Counted from the first letter of the stretch, positions 47,483 through 58,091 are shown. The stretch is 64,000 bases of DNA from Oceanospirillum sediminis (GCF_014164585.1 NZ_JACJFM010000007.1:71569-135568); one strand, 5' to 3'. Made by a program: numbers and translations. The notes: generated by a model not told the origin, from the sequence alone.

Positions 47483-48678
47483 GACACACTCCTGTCTTTC
47501 ATTATTCCCTTCTCCCGACTGGCCAGGACCTGTCGGGCAACATATGAAGCGGTAACTATCTGAAAGGCTGCGACACTGGCTACGATATACCCCCAGCTAT
47601 AGTGGCTGTACAGCCAGGCTGATAGCAGGGCTCCGGAGCATCCCCCCAGGTAGTAAAAAAACAGGTAAAGACCATTGCCATACCGTACAGCGGCGGCGGG
47701 CAGGTCAGAAATCAGGTAGTTAGTCAGTGCCTGTGCCATATAGGCACTGACGGAAAACGCAGCAATCGCAACGGCAATCAAAGGCAGAGATTCCACCATT
47801 GAGAACAATACCGCCGATACACTCAGGCAGCTAATCAGTAGTAAGGCGATACATTGCCCGTATAGCCGGGACAGATTAAGCGCAACTGCCGGAAAGAAGA
47901 CTGCCAGCGCTGCGGTCAGATAAATAAGACCGGATTCACTGGCGCTGAGTTGATACTCCACCGCCAGTCTCAGGCCAATGGCCGTAAACATGCTGCTCTG
48001 AGAAAACAGAATACAGAAACCGATCACCAGCAGAACCTTCAGCCGGTGCTGATCAGTCCCGGTCAGCTGATACCAGTGTCGAATGTTAGTTTGGGCAGTC
48101 TGTTCCCCATCTGCAGAAGGTAACGAGTCGCTATCTCCATCATGAAACAGCGATTTCTGGCTATAAACCAGCAGACACACCAGCAGCATCAGGGCGGCTG
48201 CGATCATAAACCCGAACTGCCAGCCAGTACTGTCTACCAGCCAGGCGGAACCAAACCGGCTGAATACACTCCCCAGAATTGTACCCGTGACATAAGCTGA
48301 AATAACGGTGGCTTTTTTATCTGCACAGGTGTTACGGGCTGAACGTAATAAGGTGGAAAGAATCAGCGGAATCAGAATGCCCTGGGTCAGCCTGACCACC
48401 AGTAGCTGCCATTGTTCACTGACCATTGCCAGCGCGGCATTACAGACTGCCATCAACAGGAATGCACTATAAATTAACCGGTAACTACTGATACGTCCCA
48501 GCAGTGCACTGCTGAATAGCGCCATCAGTGCCAGGCTCAGTAACGTGGCCATATTCAGAGGTCCGGCCTGCGCTTCGGAGACTCCGAACAACACATTGAG
48601 CTGTGGAAACAGTGCCTGTAATTGATACAGATTGAAAAAAGCCCCGGCAGAGGCGACAAATGTGATAAATACTTGCAT
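47479..48678 (-). CDS. MFS transporter
   Basis: A major-facilitator protein of about 399 residues with about twelve hydrophobic segments and a hydrophilic central loop (about 190-220). The start at 48678 follows AGGGAGAA; a longer form from 48756 would include a non-membrane leader that overlaps the divergent promoter. The closest visible type is the drug/solute efflux MFS group; the substrate is unknown. A LysR regulator is divergent, which fits substrate-controlled expression. Confidence 0.87.
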   Translation of the reverse strand: MQVFITFVASAGAFFNLYQLQALFPQLNVLFGVSEAQAGPLNMATLLSLALMALFSSALLGRISSYRLIYSAFLLMAVCNAALAMVSEQWQLLVVRLTQGILIPLILSTLLRSARNTCADKKATVISAYVTGTILGSVFSRFGSAWLVDSTGWQFGFMIAAALMLLVCLLVYSQKSLFHDGDSDSLPSADGEQTAQTNIRHWYQLTGTDQHRLKVLLVIGFCILFSQSSMFTAIGLRLAVEYQLSASESGLIYLTAALAVFFPAVALNLSRLYGQCIALLLISCLSVSAVLFSMVESLPLIAVAIAAFSVSAYMAQALTNYLISDLPAAAVRYGNGLYLFFYYLGGCSGALLSAWLYSHYSWGYIVASVAAFQIVTASYVARQVLASREKGIMKDRSVS

Positions 48679-48769
48679 GAGATTCTCCCTTCTTCGAGAA
48701 TCCCACAAGGTGGCTGAGCAGAGAATGTCTGTTTTCAGATCACTGTTATTCAGCAAAGGACTTAATCAG

Positions 48770-49645
48770 ATGGATATCAGGCAGCTGAAATATTTTATCG
48801 CCGTGGCTGAAGAACTCAGCTTCCGCCGCGCAGCGGAACGTCTGTATATCACTCAGCCGCCTCTGAGCCAGCAGATTCGTCAGCTGGAGGAGGAGCTGGA
48901 TACTCAGCTGCTGATCAGAAATACCCGCCAGGTCAGCCTGACACCTGCCGGTGAATATTTTCTGGGCAAAGCCCGAAACATTATCCGTGATACTGACCAG
49001 GCCCGTTATGAAGTCCGGGATCTGGGTAAGCAGCAACAACAAAAAATCCGTATCGGTTATTCAGGCACCAGTACCTTTGTCGCTCCGGTGATGCAGCGGC
49101 TGAAAGAGTATGCCGCTCAGCAATCAGGCGTCAGCCTGCATATGGTGTGCGGTAATGCGACAGAGTTGCAACAGAAGCTATTAAGTGATCAGCTGGACCT
49201 GGCTCTGATCCGGAACAGCCAGCCTCCTGCCAGCCCCGATCTGCTTTACCATCACATATCAGAGGAGCAATTGTATGTGCTGGCTCTGGCTGATCATCCA
49301 CTGATGCAGCAAACCATCGTACATCCCCGGCAGCTGGAGTCCTGTGCACTGGTGACCTACAGTCGTACCGATAACACCTCGCTTCGCCTGCGTATTGATC
49401 ATTATCTGAAAGAGAACCATTGCAGTCCGGGCAATATTATTGAAGTGTCGGATATCTCAGCCATGATCAATATGGTGCAGTTTGGCCTCGGAGTTGCCAT
49501 TTTGCCCGAAAGTGTAGCCCGCTCATTTTCTGAACAATTTGCGGCCCGCCCGGCATCTGGTCGGGAGAACAGTATCGGGCTTTATCTCTGCATGTCAGGG
49601 CAGAGTTCTGATATCGCCAGACACCTGTTTGATAAACTGCAATAG
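48770..49645 (+). CDS. LysR-family transcription regulator
   Basis: A 291-residue LysR regulator. The N-terminal winged helix-turn-helix is clear (MDIRQLKYFIAVAEELSFRR, AAERLYITQPPLSQQIRQLE); the remainder is the effector-binding domain (KIRIGYSGTSTFVAPVM). The ATG at 48770 gives the family-typical start; upstream in-frame ATGs would lie over the MFS leader. It is divergent from the MFS gene across about 90 bases and probably controls it. Confidence 0.9.
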   Translation: MDIRQLKYFIAVAEELSFRRAAERLYITQPPLSQQIRQLEEELDTQLLIRNTRQVSLTPAGEYFLGKARNIIRDTDQARYEVRDLGKQQQQKIRIGYSGTSTFVAPVMQRLKEYAAQQSGVSLHMVCGNATELQQKLLSDQLDLALIRNSQPPASPDLLYHHISEEQLYVLALADHPLMQQTIVHPRQLESCALVTYSRTDNTSLRLRIDHYLKENHCSPGNIIEVSDISAMINMVQFGLGVAILPESVARSFSEQFAARPASGRENSIGLYLCMSGQSSDIARHLFDKLQ

Positions 49646-49718
49646 CCTGAGCCTGCGAAAATCCGCTGTCTGCAAGCGCAAGCAGTGCCAGGAGAACAGA
49701 ATACAAAGAACACACAAA

Positions 49719-49745
49719 AAAGGCTGCCCGGAGATGGCAGCCTTT
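49719..49745. terminator. Bidirectional terminator between LysR and trmB
   Basis: AAAGGCTGCC and GGCAGCCTTT form a 10-bp stem with a seven-base loop. On the minus strand a T-run follows, so it ends trmB; it also faces the LysR gene. Confidence 0.88.
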
Positions 49746-49766
49746 AACGATCAGATGATCATGAAC

Positions 49767-50543
49767 TTAACAGGTGCGGCGATAGATAATATCCCATACG
49801 CCATGCCCCAGGCGCTCACCCCGTTTTTCAAATTTAGTCACCGGACGGGAATCAGGACGCGGCACGTAATCACCATCAGTCGCGGTATTTTCGTAGCCCT
49901 CTGCCTGATTCATCACTTCAACCATATGCTCTGCATAGTTTTCCCAGTCTGTTGCCATGTGGAAACGCCCGCCGACTTTCAGTTTCTGGCGAATCATCTG
50001 AGCAAACTCCGCCTGCACAATGCGACGTTTATGGTGGCGTTTCTTATGCCACGGGTCCGGGAAAAACAGCTGCAATAAGTCCAGAGAGCCATCCGGGATA
50101 CACTGTTTCAGAATCTCAATGGCATCATCTTCATAAGCCCGCAGGTTGCTCAGGCCAGCATCACCGGCTTCGGCCATCAGCTTGCCTACGCCCGGCGTAT
50201 GCACTTCAATCCCGATAAAGTTATGATCAGACATGGTCTTCGCCTGCTCCAGCAGAGAGTGGCCCATACCAAAACCGATTTCCAGCACTAACGGCGCTTC
50301 ACGTCCGAAGACGTCTGTCGGGTCGATCATTCCCTGCTCCAGAGTCAGGCCCCATTTCGGCCAGAACTCATCCATTCCCCGTTGCTGACCTGCGGTCATA
50401 CGTCCGGTACGCAGTACAAAACTACGGATGCGGCGTTTGTGCTCTTCCGGCACATTCTGCTCCTGCTCAGGAAGATTATTTTCAGCTTCAGTCGCTTCAG
50501 CAGCGTCCTGATTCAGATTCTGAGCATCAGTGGAATCAGACAT
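49767..50543 (-). CDS. trmB: tRNA (guanine-N7)-methyltransferase TrmB
   Basis: A 258-residue SAM-dependent enzyme that makes m7G46 in tRNA. The SAM loop is [13 protein letters not shown] (about residues 85-97), and [19 protein letters not shown] is the family catalytic segment. An acidic, Asn/Glu-rich N-terminal tail of about 35 residues precedes the core. It lies 24 bases after thiG and may be on the thiSG message. Confidence 0.95.
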   Translation of the reverse strand: MSDSTDAQNLNQDAAEATEAENNLPEQEQNVPEEHKRRIRSFVLRTGRMTAGQQRGMDEFWPKWGLTLEQGMIDPTDVFGREAPLVLEIGFGMGHSLLEQAKTMSDHNFIGIEVHTPGVGKLMAEAGDAGLSNLRAYEDDAIEILKQCIPDGSLDLLQLFFPDPWHKKRHHKRRIVQAEFAQMIRQKLKVGGRFHMATDWENYAEHMVEVMNQAEGYENTATDGDYVPRPDSRPVTKFEKRGERLGHGVWDIIYRRTC

Positions 50544-50567
50544 TATCTTGTTTAACCTGTATAAATA

Positions 50568-51350
50568 TTAATCAATCAGACCGTCCAGCGGAGAAGAGGC
50601 ACTGGCGTATTTTTTACGTGGCATACGACCGGCCAGATAGGCTTCACGGCCGGCTTCAATGGCTTTTTTCATTGCCGATGCCATCAGAACAGGGTCTTTA
50701 GCGGCAGCAATAGCCGTGTTCATCAGCACCGCTTCACAGCCCATCTCCATAGCAATCGCTGCATCAGATGCTGTACCTACACCGGCATCGACCAGAACCG
50801 GGATATTGGCACTTTCCATAATAATACGGATATTGTGCGGATTCAGAATCCCCAGCCCCGAACCAATCAGAGAACCCAGAGGCATGATCGCACAAGCGCC
50901 CATATCTTCCAGTTTCTTCGCTGCAATCGGGTCATCGTTACAGTACACCATGACATCGAAACCATCCTTCACCAGAGTATCCATGGCTTTCAGGGTTTCT
51001 TCCATATCCGGGTACAGGGTTTTCTGATCACCCAGCACTTCCAGCTTGACCAGTTTGTGGCCGTCCAGCAGTTCACGAGCCAGTCGACAGGTACGTACCG
51101 CATCATCAGCGGTATAACAACCTGCAGTATTAGGCAGAATGGTGTACTTATCCGGGGAGATCACATCCAGCAGATTCGGTTCATCAGCATTTTGACCAAT
51201 ATTAGTACGGCGAACTGCGACTGTCACAATTTCAGCGCCACTGGCTGCAATCGCCCGGCCGGTTTCATCCAGGTCTTTGTATTTACCAGTACCGACCAGT
51301 AATCGGGACTGATAAGATTTGCCTGCGATGGTTAAAAGATCTTGAGTCAT
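50568..51350 (-). CDS. thiG: Thiazole synthase ThiG
   Basis: A 260-residue TIM-barrel enzyme. Visible are [28 protein letters not shown] and [20 protein letters not shown], all typical of ThiG. It makes the thiazole of thiamine using sulfur from ThiS. It follows thiS after about 100 bases. Confidence 0.97.
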   Translation of the reverse strand: MTQDLLTIAGKSYQSRLLVGTGKYKDLDETGRAIAASGAEIVTVAVRRTNIGQNADEPNLLDVISPDKYTILPNTAGCYTADDAVRTCRLARELLDGHKLVKLEVLGDQKTLYPDMEETLKAMDTLVKDGFDVMVYCNDDPIAAKKLEDMGACAIMPLGSLIGSGLGILNPHNIRIIMESANIPVLVDAGVGTASDAAIAMEMGCEAVLMNTAIAAAKDPVLMASAMKKAIEAGREAYLAGRMPRKKYASASSPLDGLID

Positions 51351-51453
51351 AACGTCTGTTACCCTTTTCTCAGATGTACCCTGTATTCAGAAGATTCCGT
51401 ATGCGGATGTCTGTAACTTATGTGGTCTGCAGGATTTGCATAAACTGACCGGA

Positions 51454-51654
51454 TCAGCCACCGCCAATCGCATGCACGATTTCGATATTGTCGCCTTCAT
51501 TCAGAATCGTACTGCCATGCTCACTGCGCGGAACGATCTCTTCATTAATTTCCACTGCGATACGTTTGCCTTCCAGCTCAAGTAACTGAATCAGTTGTAG
51601 CAGCGTACTGCCAGCGTCAAGGGTACGCGTGTCGCCATTTACCTGGATCTGCAT
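51454..51654 (-). CDS. thiS: Sulfur carrier protein ThiS
   Basis: A 66-residue ubiquitin-like sulfur carrier ending in the required Gly-Gly (HAIGGG). It also has QVNGDTRTLDAGSTLLQLI. The C-terminal glycine is thiocarboxylated and gives sulfur to ThiG. It is the first gene of thiS-thiG-trmB. Confidence 0.95.
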   Translation of the reverse strand: MQIQVNGDTRTLDAGSTLLQLIQLLELEGKRIAVEINEEIVPRSEHGSTILNEGDNIEIVHAIGGG

Positions 51655-51945
51655 ACGATAAAATGCTCCGGATAGTCTGGTGAATCATTAACAGGCCTCA
51701 GGCCGAGTAATACAGAATCCGGATACCACGAGCGACCCGGCACGTATTACAGCCGCAGGCTATCTGTCAGAATGACCCGACATTGTAACGGATTTCCAGG
51801 ATTTTGCAGGTCTGAAGCAGCGGGTAAACGTGTTAAAAAATAAACACTCCGCTCAGAATGCCGACATAACAGAAGTTAATCCCGAATTACGATAACGATT
51901 ACTCCGGCACAGTCGCCGGATACTGCTCATTACAAGGAGAACTCC
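51655..51945. other. Divergent gap thiS/DUF423, no gene seen
   Basis: This 291-base gap separates thiS from the DUF423 gene. I see no sigma54 element, Fur box, RNA gene or riboswitch-like conserved THI box. It presumably holds the two divergent promoters. Confidence 0.4.
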
Positions 51946-52332
51946 ATGACGACACTGCTATGGACAGGCGTCGCACTGCTGGGAGGCAGCAGTGTATTAC
52001 TGGATGCCTGGTTCAGTCATGGTCTGAATACTACGCCGGATGTTATGTCCAGCCTTAAAACAGCCATTTATTACCAGCAACTGAATAGTGTGCTGGTGAT
52101 TATATCCCTGATCCTGGCCGGTAAAAGCCCTCGTTTTATACATATCCTGCCAGCCTGGTGTTTTACTCTGGGTATCATTGCATTCAGTGGAGGCATTTAC
52201 GGTAAACACCTGATGGCTTTGAATACCGGTATGATTACCCCTGCTGGTGGTCTGATTACAGCGCTGGGCTGGATACTACTGGCGGTTTCCGGGCTGGGCT
52301 ATATCCAGCGTTCACGACAAAGCGGCTTCTGA
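51946..52332 (+). CDS. DUF423 (YgdD-type) membrane protein
   Basis: A 128-residue inner-membrane protein with four hydrophobic segments. GASSVLLDAWFSHG-like and YYQQLNSVLVII parts, with FSGGIYGKHL near residue 85, mark the DUF423/YgdD family. Function unknown. AAGGAG precedes the start, and a strong hairpin follows the gene. Confidence 0.85.
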   Translation: MTTLLWTGVALLGGSSVLLDAWFSHGLNTTPDVMSSLKTAIYYQQLNSVLVIISLILAGKSPRFIHILPAWCFTLGIIAFSGGIYGKHLMALNTGMITPAGGLITALGWILLAVSGLGYIQRSRQSGF

Positions 52333-52344
52333 GGCCCAGAACAT

Positions 52345-52378
52345 GCGACGAGACCTGTAATACAAACAGTCTCGTCGC
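52345..52378. terminator. Hairpin between DUF423 gene and thioesterase
   Basis: GCGACGAGAC and GTCTCGTCGC form a perfect 10-bp stem with a 14-base loop between convergent genes. T-runs are absent. Confidence 0.7.
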
Positions 52379-52467
52379 TATCACCTGCACAGCTCTTCAC
52401 ACCCTCAAGACTTCGCTCTTCTGCTCATCATAACTGTTTGCCAGCACAGTCGGACATAAAGCGGCCA

Positions 52468-52896
52468 TTAACGAGGCGGAATAGAATACGTCGCCGTCAC
52501 ATGAGCGACAGGCTCTTCCTCTCCTTCAGAAAAAATACTGATCTCCCCCACTGCCAGACGTTTCCCCAGCTTCAGTAACCGGGCTTGTGCCAGAATCGCT
52601 TTTTCCGGCACTGGTTTACGTAAAAAGTTGATGTTCAGACTGGTGGTGACCGCCAGCGCTACCGGTCCAATCTGAGCCAGAATAGCCACATACAGGCAGA
52701 CATCCGCCAGTGCCATCATCGTCGGGCCAGATACGGTACCTCCGGGACGCAGATGGTCATCACTCACATCCAGTCGCATATCCGCCGTATTTTTCCCCAG
52801 ACGAACCACATGGCCAATATGTTGCGGAAACTCCTGTTCCAGAAACAGGGTAATTTCATCTGTCGTCATCACAGTGTCGGGTAAGGGTGCATTCAT
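52468..52896 (-). CDS. PaaI-type hotdog thioesterase
   Basis: A 142-residue hotdog-fold protein. HLRPGGTVSGPTMMALADVC is the typical PaaI-family active-site region with a conserved Asp at the helix, followed by LNINFLRKPVP. It likely hydrolyses an acyl-CoA; substrate unknown. It is convergent with the DUF423 gene. Confidence 0.85.
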   Translation of the reverse strand: MNAPLPDTVMTTDEITLFLEQEFPQHIGHVVRLGKNTADMRLDVSDDHLRPGGTVSGPTMMALADVCLYVAILAQIGPVALAVTTSLNINFLRKPVPEKAILAQARLLKLGKRLAVGEISIFSEGEEEPVAHVTATYSIPPR

Positions 52897-53044
52897 GGCA
52901 GAGACTCCGATATTGTTGTTTTTGTTATGGTGGCTTCAGTCTGTGACTGATTGTCAGCATCAGGTCACAGTATGACGTGAAAGTATCGGAGAAGAACAGC
53001 AGTGAGTATGACCTGTGAGTCCCTGACAGCCCGCATAGAAACAA

Positions 53045-54388
53045 TCAGCCGTTCAGTCGCCCACCCATCTCCTGGGCCAGATCCACTGCATAGTTGTCGG
53101 TCATACCACCAATAAAGTCCAGTACCCGACGATAAGCTTCATAGCGGTTCCAGTCAGGTCCTGGTATGTTCTCGCCAATCAGGGCCAGAATACGCTTATG
53201 TTTAAAACTCAGATGATCCAGTGAATCGCCATCCTGCAGTTGACCCAGCTCTTCCACCGCGCCACAGAAGGACTCCAGCAGTACGCCCAGAGTACTGTAA
53301 GCACCAATTTCCAGCTTGGCTTTCCGGGGATGATCAAAAATACACTGCTGCGCCAGACGCTTGGCTTCAGCGACACCCTCAGCAATATCGGGCAGACAGA
53401 CATCAATCAGATCGGAATCAAACTGCCCGCTGAGCAGATCGGCCTGATGCTGTACAAACTGTTCAGATACAGCGGCTACAACCTGCTCCATAGCCGCGCC
53501 TCTGAGTGCTGCAATCCGTCGCCGATTTGAGGCCTGATTCAGCTCACTGTAGCCTGCAGGATTGCCACCTGCGATCTGTAGCAGAATCTCTTCCACTTCC
53601 TGATAACGAAGAATCTCCATCTCCAGACCATCTTCCAGATCCAGCAGGGCATAACAGAGATCATCTGCGGCTTCGACCAGATACACCAGAGGATGTCGAC
53701 ACCAGCGCTGATCAGACAGCTGGATCAATCCCAGGGCATCAGCCACTTCCTGCAGTGCAGGCAATTCGGTCTGATAACAGCTGAATTTACCGGCATGGTC
53801 CGCATAGGGTGCCGTCCAGGGATATTTCAGAAAAGTACCCAGTGTGGCATAGGTCAGACGCATACCACCGGAAAACTGGTTGTACTCAATCTGAGTCACC
53901 ATACGAAAGCCCTGAGCATTACCCTCAAAAGTGACCAGATCAGCCTGCTGCTCTCGGGTCAGGCCTTGCAAGCGCCCCTGTTTCTGGGCCTGGGTGAACC
54001 AGTCACGAATCGCATACTCACCGGCATGACCAAAAGGCGGGTTGCCAATATCATGGGCCAGACAGGCACTCTGGATAATCACTCCCAGATCTGCCGCACT
54101 GATACCTGACGGTAACTGCTCCTGCAACTGTTCTGCCACCATCATCCCCAGGCTGCGCCCGACACACCCCACTTCCAGACTATGGGTCAGACGGGTGTGA
54201 ATATGATCATTTTCAGCAAAGGGGTGCACCTGGGTTTTGCGTCCCATACGACGGAAAGAACCGGAGAAAACGACGCGGTCATGATCTTTATGGAAGGGGG
54301 AGCGCCCGACATCATCCAGACTGTGCCGGGTACATCCTTTAAGACGTGCATCAGACAACAGTTGTTGCCAGTTCATCATAGCTTTCAT
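53045..54388 (-). CDS. dgt: Deoxyguanosinetriphosphate triphosphohydrolase-like protein (Dgt)
   Basis: A 447-residue HD-domain dGTPase. The N-terminal SPFHKDHDRVVFSGSFRRMG and TRLTHSLEVG start the HD domain, and CLAHDIGNPPFGHAGE supplies the metal-binding His-Asp pair. It hydrolyses dNTPs to nucleoside and triphosphate and balances the DNA precursor pool. AGGGA lies upstream of the start. Confidence 0.92.
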   Translation of the reverse strand: MKAMMNWQQLLSDARLKGCTRHSLDDVGRSPFHKDHDRVVFSGSFRRMGRKTQVHPFAENDHIHTRLTHSLEVGCVGRSLGMMVAEQLQEQLPSGISAADLGVIIQSACLAHDIGNPPFGHAGEYAIRDWFTQAQKQGRLQGLTREQQADLVTFEGNAQGFRMVTQIEYNQFSGGMRLTYATLGTFLKYPWTAPYADHAGKFSCYQTELPALQEVADALGLIQLSDQRWCRHPLVYLVEAADDLCYALLDLEDGLEMEILRYQEVEEILLQIAGGNPAGYSELNQASNRRRIAALRGAAMEQVVAAVSEQFVQHQADLLSGQFDSDLIDVCLPDIAEGVAEAKRLAQQCIFDHPRKAKLEIGAYSTLGVLLESFCGAVEELGQLQDGDSLDHLSFKHKRILALIGENIPGPDWNRYEAYRRVLDFIGGMTDNYAVDLAQEMGGRLNG

Positions 54389-54521
54389 TATCGGTTCCCT
54401 AATGCACTTAGAAACACCCCCAGATTTATCCGGGAATCCAGCCTACGGGACAACCGCTCCATACAATACAGATGCCTTCTGTTTAACAGTCTGGCCGGAT
54501 ATTACTGATCTGATAACAGCA

Positions 54522-55163
54522 TCAGATACCATACCGTTCGCGATACGCACGAATCGCATCAGCATGCTGTTCCAGACCACCTTTCTCATCCAGATACTGC
54601 AGTACCTGTTCCAGAGTGATAATACTGACCACAGGAATGTTAAAATCACGCTCAACTTCCTGGATAGCAGACAGCTCACCTTTGCCACGCTCCTGACGGT
54701 CCAGAGCGATCACCACACCACCGGCCTGAGCACTATTAGCATCAATGATCTGCATCACTTCACGAATAGCAGTACCTGCCGTAATGACGTCGTCCACAAT
54801 CAGCGCCTTACCTTTCAGCTCAGCCCCTACCAGTACACCACCTTCACCGTGATCTTTGGCTTCTTTGCGGTTAAAGACATAAGGCACATCCAGGTCATGC
54901 TGATCTGCCAGCGCAACAGCTGTAACCGCTGCCAGAGGAATTCCTTTATACGCAGGACCAAAAATTACGTCATACTCTACTTTAGCAGCAACAATCGCTT
55001 CGGCATAAAAACGCCCCAGTTTCGCCAGCGCACGACCGGTGCGGAACAGACCGGCATTAAAGAAGTATGGACTAACCCGGCCTGATTTAAGGGTAAATTC
55101 ACCAAAACGAAGTACGTTCTGTTCAATGGCAAATTCGATAAACTCACGCTGATAGTCTTTCAT
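54522..55163 (-). CDS. pyrE: Orotate phosphoribosyltransferase PyrE
   Basis: A 213-residue enzyme. [20 protein letters not shown] and the PRPP-binding motif [17 protein letters not shown] (about residues 121-137) are diagnostic. It makes orotidine 5'-phosphate in pyrimidine synthesis. It is divergent from crc over 165 bases, an arrangement known from Pseudomonas. Confidence 0.97.
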   Translation of the reverse strand: MKDYQREFIEFAIEQNVLRFGEFTLKSGRVSPYFFNAGLFRTGRALAKLGRFYAEAIVAAKVEYDVIFGPAYKGIPLAAVTAVALADQHDLDVPYVFNRKEAKDHGEGGVLVGAELKGKALIVDDVITAGTAIREVMQIIDANSAQAGGVVIALDRQERGKGELSAIQEVERDFNIPVVSIITLEQVLQYLDEKGGLEQHADAIRAYRERYGI

Positions 55164-55328
55164 TCAATAAGCTCCGATGGATTGTCTGCTGTAAAGATAC
55201 AACTTTCAGACGCTAACAGGGTCACAAACAGGCAAAAAATCGCAATAAACCGCGACTTTTTAGCTGTGTCCTTACCAAAACGTCTAAAGCTCGGGTATCA
55301 TACACGCTAGTCGTAGCAGGAACCATGT

Positions 55329-56090
55329 ATGAAGATCATTAACGTTAACTTAAATGGCATTCGCCGGGCCGTAGAACGCGGCTTTCTGGAATGGCTGCAA
55401 CAACAGGACGCTGATGTAATCTGCGTTCAGAATCTGCAGGCCAGATCCTACGAACTGGATGACAGCATTCTTTATCCTCAAGGATATGAGGGTTACTTTT
55501 TTGACGCTGACAAAGAAAACTTCAGCGGAACGGGTGTGTATTGCCGTAAGCTACCCAAGGCCATTATGACTGGTCTGGGTTTCGAGCAGGCTGATTTTGA
55601 AGGCCGCTATATTCAGGCTGATTTCGACAAGGTCAGCATCGGCTCCTTCCTGATGCCGGATAACAGCTCGCCTCAGGAAAAATATGCCTTTATGGAGCAG
55701 TTTAATGAGTATCTGAAAAAACTGCGCCGTAAACGTCGTGAATACATTATCTGCGGTAGCTGGTATACCGCACATAAAACCATTGATCTGGCTGACTGGG
55801 CTAACAACCAGGACACTCCGGGATTCCGTCCGGTAGAACGCGCCTGGCTGGATCAGGTCTTTGGTCCTATGGGTTTTCTGGATGCATTTCGCGAAGTAAA
55901 CCGCGATGAAAACCAGTTCTCCTGGTATCCGGATCTGGATCAGCCAAAAAACCGTCAGGATGGCTGGCGTATCGACTATCAGGTCACCGGTCCTAATATG
56001 CGTCGTAATATTGTCAACGCCTGGTTTGATACTCACGCCAGTTTCTCAGAACATGTACCTCTGGTCATCGAATACGACCTGGAGCTGTAA
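55329..56090 (+). CDS. crc: Catabolite repression control protein Crc
   Basis: A 253-residue Crc, homologous to exonuclease III/endonuclease-phosphatase proteins. The fold landmarks remain (MKIINVNLNGIRRAVERGFL, WRIDYQVTGPNMRR, SEHVPLVIEYD) but catalytic residues are changed: the usual Glu of the LQE motif is Asn (CVQNLQA), the GDxN loop is CGSWYTA, and SDH is SEH. These changes match Pseudomonas Crc, which acts with Hfq as a translational repressor for carbon control. AGGA precedes the ATG. A terminator follows. Confidence 0.92.
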   Translation: MKIINVNLNGIRRAVERGFLEWLQQQDADVICVQNLQARSYELDDSILYPQGYEGYFFDADKENFSGTGVYCRKLPKAIMTGLGFEQADFEGRYIQADFDKVSIGSFLMPDNSSPQEKYAFMEQFNEYLKKLRRKRREYIICGSWYTAHKTIDLADWANNQDTPGFRPVERAWLDQVFGPMGFLDAFREVNRDENQFSWYPDLDQPKNRQDGWRIDYQVTGPNMRRNIVNAWFDTHASFSEHVPLVIEYDLEL

Positions 56091-56133
56091 CTCCCCTGGT
56101 TCTGGTTTACGATGACTGAAACATCCGTAAACG

Positions 56134-56158
56134 AAAAAGCCCGCTAAGCGGGCTTTTT
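56134..56158. terminator. Bidirectional rho-independent terminator (crc/rph)
   Basis: AAAAAGCCCGC and GCGGGCTTTTT form an 11-bp stem with a TAA loop, giving A/T runs on both sides between the convergent genes crc and rph. Confidence 0.95.
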
Positions 56159-56201
56159 CTATTGTCTGCCAGTATCCGTCACAGATAACGGCAGCCAAAC
56201 A

Positions 56202-56933
56202 CTATTCAGCCAGAGCCTGCTGCTGAATATCAAATAGCTCCTGACAGCCTTTCTTCGCCAGCTCCAGCATCGCCAGCAGCTCATCCTGAGAATAAGGTGC
56301 CCCCTCTGCTGTACCCTGCACCTCAATAAAGCCACCCTGATCGGTCATCACTACATTCATATCTGTCTCTGCGCTGGAATCTTCCGGATAATCCAGATCC
56401 AGTACCGGCAGACCTTCATAAATACCCACAGAGACTGAAGCGATCATCTGTTTCAACGGATCGCCTTTGATCTTTCTCTCACGTTGCAGCCAGCGAATGG
56501 CATCCACCAAAGCCACACAAGCCCCTGTAATCGACGCTGTGCGAGTACCGCCATCGGCCTGGATCACATCACAGTCGATCTGGATGGTATGTTCGCCAAG
56601 AGCTTCAAGATCTACCGCAGCACGCAGAGAACGACCAATCAGACGCTGAATCTCCTGAGTACGGCCTGATTGCTTACCGCGCGCCGCTTCGCGATTCATA
56701 CGGGAACCGGTTGAACGCGGCAACATGCCATATTCAGCGGTTACCCAACCCTGGTTTTTGCCCCGCAGAAAACGAGGTACCGACTCATCCACCGATGCTG
56801 TGCAGATCACTTTGGTATTACCAAACTCGACCAGTACAGAACCTTCAGCATGACAAGTATAGTTGCGGGTAATTTTCACATCACGCATCTGGTTCGCTGC
56901 GCGCTCACTCGGACGGGTCACAGAATCAGTCAT
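56202..56933 (-). CDS. rph: Ribonuclease PH
   Basis: A 243-residue exoribonuclease. The start at 56933 gives the standard beginning ([19 protein letters not shown]), with AAAGGTG upstream. [20 protein letters not shown] and [20 protein letters not shown] are diagnostic. It trims tRNA 3' ends by phosphorolysis. It is divergent from yicC, as in many gammaproteobacteria. Confidence 0.96.
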   Translation of the reverse strand: MTDSVTRPSERAANQMRDVKITRNYTCHAEGSVLVEFGNTKVICTASVDESVPRFLRGKNQGWVTAEYGMLPRSTGSRMNREAARGKQSGRTQEIQRLIGRSLRAAVDLEALGEHTIQIDCDVIQADGGTRTASITGACVALVDAIRWLQRERKIKGDPLKQMIASVSVGIYEGLPVLDLDYPEDSSAETDMNVVMTDQGGFIEVQGTAEGAPYSQDELLAMLELAKKGCQELFDIQQQALAE

Positions 56934-57203
56934 AACACACCTTTTTAACAGACAGGAACAGGCCACTATCCGGACCTGAAAAATAAGAAACGATCAGATT
57001 GCTCCGAGCAACCCGGTATCCGGAAATCATGCCCGAAAACCACTGGCAGCTGCAGAACAGAATAACAAGACAAAAAAGAATGCTTACAATTATACACGCC
57101 CAGTCATCACAGGCAGACTTTAAAACCCGATTTCGCTACACTACTGCGCAAATCGAATACCTCACCGGCTGTCTCAGCCCCAGCCTCTGTCCAGGAGTCC
57201 ACC

Positions 57204-58067
57204 ATGACACACAGCATGACCGCATTTACCCGGCAAGAAGCCCAGTACCCATGGGGCAGCCTGAGCTGGGAGATCCGCTCGGTAAATCAGCGTTTTCTGG
57301 AACCGCATTTTCGCCTGCCAGAAACCCTGCGGGATCTGGAACCAGCGATCCGCGAGATGCAACGCAAAAACCTGAACAGGGGCAAAGTCGAATCTGTGTT
57401 GCGCTTTCAGCCCGCTCAGGTCAGTGAGCAGTTCTCGATTGATGAGAAGCTGATAAAACAACTGGCGGGTGCAGCAGAGGCCATAAGCAGCCATCTGCAG
57501 AACCCGGCGCAGATCAATCCATTGCAACTGATGCAATGGCCAGGTGTACTTCAGAATGAAGAAGTGGACCCGGACGAGATTAAAAAAGCGGCTCTGGATC
57601 TGTATAAGCAGGGCCTGAAAGACCTGATCAGCTCCCGTGCCCGTGAAGGTGAAGAACTGGCTAACCTGATCGTACAACGCCTGGATGGTATTGATGCCAT
57701 TGTTAAGCAGGTTCGTGACGTACTGCCTGGCATCCTGGAGCGCCAGCGCCAGCAGATTGAAGAGAAGCTGGAAAGCATTAAAGAGGAACTGGACCCGGCG
57801 CGGGTCGAGCAGGAGATCGTGATTCTGGCAAATAAAACTGACGTTGCCGAAGAATTGGATCGCTTAGACACTCATGTGACGGAAGTCCGCCGTATCCTGA
57901 AGAAAAAGGACCCGATTGGCCGCCGTCTGGACTTCCTGATGCAGGAACTGAACCGCGAGGCTAACACTCTGGCGTCTAAATCTATCGTGACAGAAACCAC
58001 ACAATGCGCGGTGGAACTGAAGGTCCTGATCGAACAGATGCGTGAGCAGATTCAGAACATCGAATAA
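57204..58067 (+). CDS. yicC: YicC-family endoribonuclease
   Basis: A 287-residue YicC protein. It has the N-terminal MTHSMTAFTRQEAQYPWGSL and WEIRSVNQRFLEPHFRLPE, and the C-terminal DFLMQELNREANTLASKS followed by ELKVLIEQMREQIQNIE. YicC proteins are endoribonucleases involved in RNA turnover and stress adaptation. The gene is divergent from rph over about 270 bases, which I see only as promoter space. Confidence 0.95.
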   Translation: MTHSMTAFTRQEAQYPWGSLSWEIRSVNQRFLEPHFRLPETLRDLEPAIREMQRKNLNRGKVESVLRFQPAQVSEQFSIDEKLIKQLAGAAEAISSHLQNPAQINPLQLMQWPGVLQNEEVDPDEIKKAALDLYKQGLKDLISSRAREGEELANLIVQRLDGIDAIVKQVRDVLPGILERQRQQIEEKLESIKEELDPARVEQEIVILANKTDVAEELDRLDTHVTEVRRILKKKDPIGRRLDFLMQELNREANTLASKSIVTETTQCAVELKVLIEQMREQIQNIE

Positions 58068-58091
58068 TCCAGAACGATTCATCGGTTCACC

